This document shows, in pieces, positions 1-5,842 of a DNA stretch of 5,842 nt. Numbering within the stretch: the first letter of the stretch is position 1; every line of letters begins with the position of its first letter. The notes below the pieces were generated by a model. The model worked only from the letters and a program-made list of their open reading frames with translations. It did no database searches and was not told the origin of the DNA. Where the stretch lies: NCBI GenBank assembly GCA_021827445.1, contig JAKAVW010000208.1, positions 1-5,842 on the forward strand, written 5' to 3'. This stretch comes from Pseudomonadota bacterium. GTDB taxonomy: Bacteria > Pseudomonadota > Gammaproteobacteria > Acidithiobacillales > Acidithiobacillaceae. A program made the translations under genes and the position numbers.

Positions 1-1077
1 CGTATCCCGGAGAGCGCACTGCCAGCCAGGGATCGGCAGCGATTTTCCTGGAACAGCACACCAGGGACCCTCTTCCCATTCTTTTTCCACCGTAGCACAC
101 GGTTGCGGCCAGGCGCGCAGCAGTCCGCCCTGCAGCCAGGCTTGTCCCCCTTCCCACTGAATCCGCGCGCCCCCGCGTCCCTGCATCACCGCGTCCCGCA
201 GAACCTCCAGACGCTCCCGGCTCGGCACAGAAATCTGCCGCTGCTGAAGCCATCCGCGCAGAAAAACCCGCTGTGCGGCAGCAGAGAGGGACTGCAAATA
301 CTCCACGGAGAGCCGCTCTGCAGAGAGTTCCGGGTAATCTGCCCGATACCGCTGCCAACGCAGGCTAAACCAGTCCGCCGCGATTTCCCGCATATCGGCA
401 AGGTTATCCGCAGCGCGGGCGATATTGCGCGCCGCATGCGGCCAGCCCAGTTCGCGCAGTTGCGGGAGCAGGATATTGCGTACCCGTACCCGGTCATAGC
501 GCATATCGGCATTGGCCGGATCATTCAGAAAAGGCAAGTGCCGCTGTTCCAGATAATCCCGCAGCACCTGTTGGGATACATCCAGCAAGGGCCGGACCAG
601 CAGCCCGATCCCCAGTGGGCGCTGCCAGGGCATGGCCGCCAACCCGGCCACACCGGCACCGCGCAAAAGTTGTAAAAGCAGGGTCTCGGCCTGATCTTCC
701 AGATGCTGTGCGGTAAGTAGCCAGTCACCCTGCTCCAACTGCGCCGCCATGAGGGCATAGCGGGCACGCCGGGCCTGATCCTCCGGTCCCTCGCCCGGGG
801 TGTCTGCGGGCAGGCGCAGCCGGGTGAAAGGAGCCCCCAGCGCCACAGCCTGCTGCTGGCAGAACCTGGCCCATTGAGCACTGTCAGGGTGCCAGCCGTG
901 ATCCACATGCAAGGCATGAACAGGATACCCTAAAGAAATCAGCGCCGCGAGCAGTGCCGTAGAATCACCGCCGCCGCTATAAGCCACATGGAACGTACGT
1001 CCTTCCGGGGGGCATAAATCCTCCTGCAGACGCGTCTGGAGACGTCGCTCCAGATCAGGCAGCGCCGACGACCCCAT
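1..1077 (-). CDS. tilS: tRNA(Ile)-lysidine synthase TilS, 3' end beyond window
   Basis: TilS uses ATP and lysine to convert cytidine-34 of the AUA-reading tRNA-Ile to lysidine, changing both codon reading and charging specificity; it is cytosolic and normally essential. The frame is open for 359 codons to the left edge with no stop. It shows the N-type ATP pyrophosphatase P-loop SGGGDS at residues 34-39, HVDHGWHPDS at about 58-67, EDQARRARY at 99-107, the second motif TAQHLEDQAET at 122-132, RGAGVAGL at 139-146, VRPLL at 161-165 and DPANAD at 186-191. The TilS substrate-binding domain follows at about 250-320 (VPSRERLEVL resembles E. coli PSRDALVRI). The family is about 430 residues long, so most of the C-terminal domain is outside the window. 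The ATG at 1077 is the only credible start: an in-frame TGA sits at 1086-1084, and no ATG, GTG or TTG lies between it and residue 31. It overlaps the accA 3' end by 23 nt and lacks a clear Shine-Dalgarno, so coupling to accA translation is likely (inference). Confidence 0.96.
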   Translation of the reverse strand, partial: MGSSALPDLERRLQTRLQEDLCPPEGRTFHVAYSGGGDSTALLAALISLGYPVHALHVDHGWHPDSAQWARFCQQQAVALGAPFTRLRLPADTPGEGPEDQARRARYALMAAQLEQGDWLLTAQHLEDQAETLLLQLLRGAGVAGLAAMPWQRPLGIGLLVRPLLDVSQQVLRDYLEQRHLPFLNDPANADMRYDRVRVRNILLPQLRELGWPHAARNIARAADNLADMREIAADWFSLRWQRYRADYPELSAERLSVEYLQSLSAAAQRVFLRGWLQQRQISVPSRERLEVLRDAVMQGRGGARIQWEGGQAWLQGGLLRAWPQPCATVEKEWEEGPWCAVPGKSLPIPGWQCALRDT

Positions 1078-2005
1078 AGTGCATCAGGCGTTCATAACGG
1101 TTGGCCAGCAACTTGCTGGTATCCATCGTCTGCAGATCCTGCAGGTGATGGGCGAAGCGCTCGCGGGTCAGCGCGAAGACCGCTTCCGGATCACGATGCG
1201 CGCCACCAAGGGGCTCCGCCAGCACCTCGTCGACCAGACCCATTCCTTGCAGACGACGTGCAGTGATACCCAGAGTTTCCGCTGCTTCGGCCGCCATAGC
1301 GGCGTTCTTCCAGAGAATCGAGGCACAACCCTCCGGCGAAATGACGGAGTACACCCCGTACTCCATCATCAGCATCCGGTCACCCACGCCGATCGCCAGC
1401 GCCCCGCCGGAGCCACCTTCGCCAATAACCGTGCAGATGATAGGTACCGCCAGGTCGGACATCACCGCGAGATTGCGGGCGATAGCCTCACTCTGGCCGC
1501 GCTCCTCGGCACCGATACCCGGATAAGCTCCGGGCGTATCGATGAAAGTGAATACCGGCAGGGCAAAACGCTCGGCAAGACGGAGCAGACGCAAAGCCTT
1601 ACGATAGCCCTCCGGTCGCGGCATCCCAAAGTTGCGCTGAATCTTTTCCTTGGTGTCGCGGCCCTTCTGATGTCCCATCCAGACGATGGGCTGTCCATTG
1701 AAGCGGGCCAGGCCGCCAATAATAGCCTGATCATCGGCGAAGGCACGGTCCCCTGCCAGTACCTGCACTTCCGTGAAAAGGGCCTGCACATAATCCAGGG
1801 TGTAGGGCCGCTGCGGATGACGGGCCACCTGTACTGCCTGCCAGGCACCAAGCTTGCTGTAAATACGCTGCAACTCCTTGCGCGCTTTGACCTCCAGACG
1901 GCAAATGTCATCGGCAATACCCGGCTGATTCAGGGCATGGAGCTCTTCCACCTTGGCATCCAGCTCCGCCACCGATTGTTCAAAGTCCAGATAACTGATT
2001 TTCAT
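1055..2005 (-). CDS. accA: Acetyl-CoA carboxylase, carboxyltransferase subunit alpha
   Basis: AccA pairs with AccD (not in this window) in the carboxyltransferase half of acetyl-CoA carboxylase, moving the carboxyl group from biotinylated AccB to acetyl-CoA to give malonyl-CoA, the first committed step of fatty-acid synthesis in the cytosol. The 316-residue protein matches the roughly 319-residue E. coli protein almost end to end: N-terminal LDFEQ at 6-10, ARHPQRPYTLDYV at 61-73, GHQKGR.TKEKI at 111-122, RNFGMP.PEGYRKALRL at 124-140, FIDTPGAYPG.GAEERGQ at 154-171, the glycine-rich crotonase-fold stretch VIGEGGSGGALAIGVGD at 193-209, and SPEGCASILWK at 223-233. I chose ATG at 2005 because TAAGGAG lies 5 nt upstream of it. 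The alternative GTG at 2011 overlaps the last base of that Shine-Dalgarno and would add only two residues. It follows dnaE by 33 nt, and its 3' end overlaps tilS by 23 nt. The C-terminal tail after the LMHYG motif is slightly longer than in E. coli and falls in that overlap. Confidence 0.99.
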   Translation of the reverse strand: MKISYLDFEQSVAELDAKVEELHALNQPGIADDICRLEVKARKELQRIYSKLGAWQAVQVARHPQRPYTLDYVQALFTEVQVLAGDRAFADDQAIIGGLARFNGQPIVWMGHQKGRDTKEKIQRNFGMPRPEGYRKALRLLRLAERFALPVFTFIDTPGAYPGIGAEERGQSEAIARNLAVMSDLAVPIICTVIGEGGSGGALAIGVGDRMLMMEYGVYSVISPEGCASILWKNAAMAAEAAETLGITARRLQGMGLVDEVLAEPLGGAHRDPEAVFALTRERFAHHLQDLQTMDTSKLLANRYERLMHYGVVGAA

Positions 2006-2010
2006 GCTCA

Positions 2011-2017
2011 CTCCTTA
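2011..2017 (-). promoter_or_regulatory. Ribosome binding site of accA
   Basis: TAAGGAG on the minus strand, with a 5-nt spacer (TGAGC) before the ATG at 2005. It is the strongest Shine-Dalgarno sequence noticed at any start in this window and decides the accA start in favour of ATG over the GTG at 2011. A second GGAG lies at 2024-2021, too far from the ATG to be the main site. The whole 33-nt dnaE-accA gap (2006-2038) contains this site and no hairpin or promoter-like element that I can see, so accA is probably transcribed through from dnaE but translated from its own site. Confidence 0.85.
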
Positions 2018-2038
2018 CCACTCCGAATGGGCCGGCGC

Positions 2039-5000
2039 TCAGGCCGGGCGTCGCGCCGCTTGCCGGGCACGCTCCAGGGGGATGACGTTATTGACGAGCA
2101 GTGTCGCCGGCCGACAGTCCCAGTACCAACGCGCCGTGGGTGCGAGCGCCGTCAAGGCGGCGATAGCGGCGGGACTCGCCACAAAGTTCAGGCTCTCCGC
2201 CACCCGCAATTGCGCGACAATATCGTCACCGACGCGCAAACGCAGACGTAAAGCCGTTTGGCCAGGGTATTTATGGAGCACGACGAGCAGGTCTTGGGGG
2301 GCCAATTCTGCAGCGACTTCCAGCTCCAGGGTTAGTTGCGCAGCCAGTTCCTCACGCGCCTGCGCCGTACCCAGCACGCGCAGGGCACTGAGCCGCAGAC
2401 CACCAGAATAGCTGTCCTCGCCCACCTCACCCAGAACCAGCACCGGCTCCTCACCCTCCCCGACCTTGCCAGCCTGCGCCCAGACTTCGGCAAAAACGAC
2501 AACCTCCAGACGCCCCTGGCCATCGTCGAGGGTCAGGAAATAAATACGATCACCACGCTTGGTCCGAGTGCTGCGCCGCGCCACCACCAACCCGGCCACC
2601 AGCACCGTGGTACCGGTACGGATGTCTCCAAGAGGCACCGTTCCCAGCGCCGCCAGATCATCCCGCAGACTGTCCATGGGGTGACCACTGAGATAGAAGC
2701 CCAGGGTTTCCCGTTCCTGACGCAGGGTTTCGGTGAGGCTCCATGCTTCGGCCGGCACCAGCGGTGGCGCCACCGGCAACGCTTCCTGTCCACTAAACAA
2801 CGATTCCTGCTGGCTCGCCTGACTGCTCTGAAACTGCGCCGCTGCTTCAATACAACTGTCCACGGAAGCGATCAGGCTGGCCCGCGACACACCCCAGTCA
2901 TCCATAGCTCCGGCACGAATCAACGCTTCCAGGGCACGGCGATTGATTTTCTGAGTATCCACCCGGCAGAGCAGGTCAAAAAGATTCAGGAAGGATCCCT
3001 CTCTGCGGGCCCCAAGAATCGCCTGAATGGCAGCCCGCCCCAGACCTTTGATGGCTCCCAGACCAAAGCGGATATCACTCTCCCCCTCCGGCCGGAACTC
3101 CAGCACACTCTGCTGAATGCTCGGCGGGGCAATACGCAGCCCCATGCGGGCACACTCGGCAATCATCGCCACGACCTTATCGGTGTGATCCATATCTGCG
3201 GTCAGCACGGCCGCCATAAAAAACTGTGGATAGTGGGCCTTCAGGTAGGCGGTCTGATAGGACACCAAAGCATAGGCTGCCGAGTGAGACTTGTTGAAAC
3301 CATACTCAGCAAACTTTTCCATGAGGTCGAAGATCGCCCCGGCCTGATCCGCTACCAGACCATTTTTGTGGGCACCCTCCAGGAAGATGGCGCGCTGCTT
3401 GGCCATTTCCTCCGGCTTTTTCTTGCCCATGGCCCGCCGCAACAAATCGGCGCCGCCGAGGGAATAGCCCGCCAGCACCTGTGCGGACTGCATGACCTGT
3501 TCTTGATAAACGATCACCCCGTAGGTTTCATCGAGAATCGGTGCCAGGTCGGGATGCAGAAAAGTGACCGGCGCCTTGCCATGTTTACGGGCGATGAAGT
3601 CATCGACCATGCCCGATTGCAGTGGTCCGGGCCGGAACAGGGCGACAAGGGCAACGATGTCTTCAAAGGTATCCGGCTGCAGACGTCGCACCAGATCGCG
3701 CATGCCCGACGACTCCAGTTGGAAGACCGCCGCCGTCTCGGTGGATTTGAGCAAGGCAAAAGTCGCCGTATCGTCTAACGGCAATTGCTGAATATTCACG
3801 GGCGCGCGGCCCGCCGCTGCCGCATCGGCATTGATGAGTTTGACCGCCATGTCAATGATGGTCAGGGTACGCAATCCGAGGAAGTCGAACTTTACCAGTC
3901 CCATCTTCTCCACATCGTCTTTATCAAGCTGAGTGACGTTCCCCCCCCCTTCGGAGCCGTCGGTAAAGAGCGGCATGCGGTCGGCCAGCGGCTCCGGGGA
4001 GATCACCACGCCACCCGCATGGGTCGACGCATGGCGTGGCAAGCCCTCCAGACGCAGGGCAATATCCAGCAGGTCGCGGACATCATCCTCCTCGGTCTGG
4101 CGGCGGCGCAGTTCTTCAGACTCTTCCAGTGCCTTGGCCAGGGTCATGCCCAGATCGCCCGGCACCAACTTCGCCAACTGGTCGACAAAGCCGTAAGGCA
4201 AACCCAGCACCCGACCGACATCCCGTACCACCGCCCGCGCCTTCATCGTCCCGAAGGTGATGATCTGGCCGACCCGATCGCGACCGTATTTGTCGGCCAC
4301 ATACTGAATCACGCGGTCGCGCTGGTCCATGCAGAAATCCACATCGAAATCAGGCATGGAAACACGCTCTGGGTTGAGAAAACGCTCGAACAACAGGCCA
4401 TTACCAATAGGATCGAGATCGGTGATCCGCAGTGCATAGGCCACCAGCGATCCGGCGCCGGAACCACGCCCCGGTCCTACCGGGACGCCATTATTTTTTG
4501 CCCACTGGATGAAATCCGCGACGATGAGAAAATAACCGGGGAAGCCCATCTGCTGAATAACGCCGACCTCACGCAACAGACGTTCACGATAAGGCAACGC
4601 GGCGTCGCCAATGATACGCAATTCCTGCAAACGTTCCTGCAGACCTTTTTGCGCCGCATCATGCAAATATTCATCCACGGACTGCCCAGCCGGAATGGGG
4701 TAGTCCGGAAGCGCATACTGGCCGAGCACCAACTCCATATTGCAGCGTCGCGCGATTTCGACGGTGTTGTCGCAAGCTTCCGGCAGGTCCGCAAAACGCT
4801 CTCGCATTTCTTCGGGGTCCGGCAGGCGATGCTCCGGCGTAAAACGGCGGGGACGGCGCGGATCGTCCAGGGTAAAACCCGCAGAAATACACTGCCGCGC
4901 ATCGAAAGCGGCAAAGTCCGCCGCATCCAGAAAGTGGGCATTGTTGGTGGCTACCAGTGGTAAATCCAGTTTTCCTGCCAGCACCACTGTGGCCTGTACC

Positions 5001-5539
5001 AGCGCCTCCTGCCCCGCCTCGCCATTGCGCTGCACCTCCAGATAAAAACGTTCAGGGAAAAGCTTTGCGTAGTACCGTGCCCGGCTTTCCGCCTGCTGGG
5101 GATTGCGCTGCAGGGCACGTCCGATCTCCCCCTGGCCTGCCGCAGACAGGGCGATGAGGCCGTCACTCGCACCTTCCAGCCACGCCGCGTCGATCTGTGG
5201 ACGTCCGTGGCGACTGCCCTCCAGATAAGCCCGACTGAGCAAGCGGCTGAGATTACCGTAGCCGGTTTTATTCATACACAGCAGGATCAGACCGGCAGGC
5301 CGCTCCAAGTCTGCCGCATCATGCACCCAGATTTCGCTGCCAATCAGGGGTTTGACCCCCTGACTCCGGGCCGCGTTATAGAATTTGACCAGGGCAAAGA
5401 GATTGCCATGATCGGTAATCGCCACGGCCGGCATGCCCCGCTCCGCACAGCGCTTGGCCAGCGCCTTCACCGGAATAATGCCATCCTCCAGGGAATATTC
5501 GGAGTGTACGTGCAAATGGACAAAGCGCGGCACGCTCAT
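2039..5539 (-). CDS. dnaE: DNA polymerase III subunit alpha (replicative polymerase)
   Basis: DnaE is the polymerizing subunit of the bacterial replisome; it works with the beta clamp, the tau clamp loader and usually the DnaQ proofreader. The complete 1166-residue protein is close to E. coli's 1160. In order: PHP domain at about 1-270 (HLHVHSEYSLEDG at 8-20, ITDHGN at 41-46); polymerase core with GVPVGPGRGSGAGSLVAYAL at 351-370, ERVSMPDFDVDFCM at 391-404 carrying catalytic Asp399 and Asp401, and KFDFLGLRTLT at 550-560 carrying the third, Asp552; VALFRPGPLQSGMV at 632-644; GKKKPEEMAKQR at 705-716; FNKSHSAAYALVSYQTAYLK at 748-767; helix-hairpin-helix GLGAIKGLG at 826-834; clamp-binding QESLF at 911-915; OB fold at about 977-1020 (AGLVVARR..TKRGDRI); and a C-terminal region to 1166. 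The motifs and length indicate DnaE1, not PolC or DnaE2. The start ATG overlaps the rnhB stop (ATGA) with only a weak upstream ribosome site, which suggests translational coupling. It contains a nine-G tract at residues 531-533 and a partly altered PHP metal site. Confidence 0.99.
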   Translation of the reverse strand: MSVPRFVHLHVHSEYSLEDGIIPVKALAKRCAERGMPAVAITDHGNLFALVKFYNAARSQGVKPLIGSEIWVHDAADLERPAGLILLCMNKTGYGNLSRLLSRAYLEGSRHGRPQIDAAWLEGASDGLIALSAAGQGEIGRALQRNPQQAESRARYYAKLFPERFYLEVQRNGEAGQEALVQATVVLAGKLDLPLVATNNAHFLDAADFAAFDARQCISAGFTLDDPRRPRRFTPEHRLPDPEEMRERFADLPEACDNTVEIARRCNMELVLGQYALPDYPIPAGQSVDEYLHDAAQKGLQERLQELRIIGDAALPYRERLLREVGVIQQMGFPGYFLIVADFIQWAKNNGVPVGPGRGSGAGSLVAYALRITDLDPIGNGLLFERFLNPERVSMPDFDVDFCMDQRDRVIQYVADKYGRDRVGQIITFGTMKARAVVRDVGRVLGLPYGFVDQLAKLVPGDLGMTLAKALEESEELRRRQTEEDDVRDLLDIALRLEGLPRHASTHAGGVVISPEPLADRMPLFTDGSEGGGNVTQLDKDDVEKMGLVKFDFLGLRTLTIIDMAVKLINADAAAAGRAPVNIQQLPLDDTATFALLKSTETAAVFQLESSGMRDLVRRLQPDTFEDIVALVALFRPGPLQSGMVDDFIARKHGKAPVTFLHPDLAPILDETYGVIVYQEQVMQSAQVLAGYSLGGADLLRRAMGKKKPEEMAKQRAIFLEGAHKNGLVADQAGAIFDLMEKFAEYGFNKSHSAAYALVSYQTAYLKAHYPQFFMAAVLTADMDHTDKVVAMIAECARMGLRIAPPSIQQSVLEFRPEGESDIRFGLGAIKGLGRAAIQAILGARREGSFLNLFDLLCRVDTQKINRRALEALIRAGAMDDWGVSRASLIASVDSCIEAAAQFQSSQASQQESLFSGQEALPVAPPLVPAEAWSLTETLRQERETLGFYLSGHPMDSLRDDLAALGTVPLGDIRTGTTVLVAGLVVARRSTRTKRGDRIYFLTLDDGQGRLEVVVFAEVWAQAGKVGEGEEPVLVLGEVGEDSYSGGLRLSALRVLGTAQAREELAAQLTLELEVAAELAPQDLLVVLHKYPGQTALRLRLRVGDDIVAQLRVAESLNFVASPAAIAALTALAPTARWYWDCRPATLLVNNVIPLERARQAARRPA
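2795..2809 (-). other. Beta-clamp binding motif in DnaE (QESLF)
   Basis: Residues 911-915 of the alpha subunit read Gln-Glu-Ser-Leu-Phe, fitting the QxxLF-type sliding-clamp binding pentapeptide. It lies in a Gln/Ser-rich linker between the helix-hairpin-helix region and the OB fold, at the place where E. coli DnaE has its internal clamp site QADMF (about 920-924, from memory). This linker should tether the polymerase to the clamp for processive synthesis. The position and residues are seen directly; the function is inferred from the family. Confidence 0.8.
3941..3949 (-). repeat. Nine-base G homopolymer inside dnaE
   Basis: Nine consecutive C on the plus strand, read as GGG GGG GGG, encode Gly531-533 in a loop before the VTQLDKDDVEK motif. 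The tract is exactly in frame here: nine bases keep dnaE open. Losing one base would bring a TAA about 20 codons downstream, and gaining one would bring a TGA about six codons after the tract. Both stops fall before catalytic Asp552. Confidence 0.9.
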
Positions 5540-5842
5540 TGCTGCGCCGCCCAGGCCCGGTCCACAGGTCCGAAACCACGCCGGTGCAGGACCGATGGCC
5601 CCCAGCGCTGTAGTGCCTCCAGATGCACCGCGGTGCCATAGCCCATATGTCGCGCCAATCCGTATTGGGGGTAATACCTGTCGAGTAAGCGCATCTCCTC
5701 GTCTCTCGCCACTTTAGCCAGGATACTCGCGGCGGCGATAGCATCCACCAGCCCATCGCCGCCCACCAGCGTCTCCACCTGCCAGCCGGGGGGGGACTGA
5801 TTGCCATCGACGAGAATCCGCCGCGGTCGCCGGGACAGACCC
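5536..5842 (-). CDS. rnhB: Ribonuclease HII, N-terminal half beyond window
   Basis: RNase HII cleaves RNA in RNA/DNA hybrids and nicks 5' of single ribonucleotides built into DNA, starting their excision. The last 101 residues are visible and the frame is open at the right edge; the family is about 200 residues, so roughly the first half, with the first catalytic motif (DEVGRG type), is outside. Numbering from the edge, visible motifs are ILVDGN at 9-14, with a catalytic Asp at 12 equivalent to E. coli Asp108; GGD at 27-29, with Asp29 equivalent to Asp126; DAIAAASILAKVARD at 33-47; PQYGLARHMGYGTAVHLEAL at 58-77; and HRRGFGPV at 86-93 near the C-terminus. These align closely with the E. coli C-terminal half. 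The TGA at 5538-5536 shares ATGA with the dnaE start, so the two are probably co-transcribed and coupled. An eight-C run (5788-5795) encodes part of Ser-Pro-Pro after the DGN motif. Confidence 0.97.
   Translation of the reverse strand, partial: GLSRRPRRILVDGNQSPPGWQVETLVGGDGLVDAIAAASILAKVARDEEMRLLDRYYPQYGLARHMGYGTAVHLEALQRWGPSVLHRRGFGPVDRAWAAQQ
5788..5795 (-). repeat. Eight-base C homopolymer inside rnhB
   Basis: Eight consecutive G on the plus strand, read as TCC CCC CCC, encode Ser-Pro-Pro between the DGN motif and the GGD catalytic motif of RNase HII. It is in frame as written. Removing one base would shift translation into a different frame that stays open past the rnhB stop to 5376, destroying the rest of RNase HII. 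Confidence 0.88.

Noticed and set aside
186..917. Two abutting minus-strand open frames (about 112 and 130 codons) in the tilS region
   Set aside because: They are in a different frame from the SGGGDS-containing TilS frame, which is open and conserved throughout 1-1077. These are out-of-frame shadows, not evidence of a broken tilS.
2006..2038. Possible terminator or promoter in the dnaE-accA gap
   Set aside because: The gap is only 33 nt, has no inverted repeat followed by a T-run on the minus strand and no -35/-10 pair; it is accounted for by the accA ribosome site.
1079..2251. Long plus-strand open frame of 390 codons opposite accA and the end of dnaE
   Set aside because: It is codon-aligned with the minus-strand genes, so its stops would be opposite TTA, CTA and TCA codons, which GC-rich genes rarely use. 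It crosses the accA-dnaE junction only because both genes share a frame, and its translation shows no family motif.
3225..3233. DnaA-box-like TGTGGATAG
   Set aside because: It is a single near-match inside the conserved KAHYPQFF coding region of dnaE, with no cluster of boxes or AT-rich stretch, so it is explained by coding sequence.
2336..4963. Two long plus-strand open frames (480 and 392 codons) almost end to end opposite dnaE
   Set aside because: They have the same codon-aligned antisense register. Their composition is the complement of dnaE codons, rich in His, Gln, Arg and Gly, with no recognisable domain or ribosome site. The DnaE frame beneath is unambiguous.
5376..5807. Minus-strand open frame of 143 codons crossing the rnhB-dnaE junction
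   Set aside because: It is a shifted frame over the rnhB end and dnaE start, with a Trp/Arg-rich translation and no motif. RNase HII and DnaE motifs occupy the true frames.

Overview
This is a compact piece of bacterial core genome. All recognisable genes lie on the minus strand and read right to left: rnhB (3' part), dnaE, accA, tilS (5' part). All four were identified by family motifs and by residue-level resemblance to the Escherichia coli proteins as I remember them; no database search was possible. The rnhB-dnaE-accA block is typical of Gammaproteobacteria and close relatives. High GC (estimated at about 60%), avoidance of TTA/CTA/TCA codons, and tilS following accA directly (in E. coli other genes lie between) suggest a GC-rich gammaproteobacterium or an Acidithiobacillus-like lineage. 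The lineage is an inference.

Layout from right to left. At 5842-5536 is the last 101 codons of RNase HII; its N-terminal half with the first catalytic motif lies outside the window. Its TGA overlaps the dnaE ATG by four bases (ATGA). At 5539-2039 is a complete 1166-residue DNA polymerase III alpha subunit with PHP, palm/fingers, clamp-binding, OB and C-terminal regions. A 33-nt gap holding a strong Shine-Dalgarno sequence leads to accA (2005-1055, 316 residues), the carboxyltransferase alpha subunit of acetyl-CoA carboxylase. tilS begins at 1077, 23 nt inside the end of accA, and runs off the left edge after 359 codons; roughly 70-80 residues of its C-terminal domain are missing.

The short gap and the overlaps suggest one polycistronic unit with translational coupling between rnhB and dnaE and between accA and tilS. 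The products serve DNA replication and removal of RNA from DNA (dnaE, rnhB), fatty-acid precursor supply (accA) and decoding of isoleucine AUA codons (tilS). They are growth-linked but not one biochemical pathway. I see no promoter, terminator, RNA gene, mobile element, CRISPR array or other accessory system. The plus strand carries only antisense shadows. I found no undescribed system; the observations below are modest: two long G/C homopolymers inside essential-type genes, a partly degenerate PHP metal site in DnaE, a clear clamp-binding motif, a possible TilS substitution, and the overlap arrangement.
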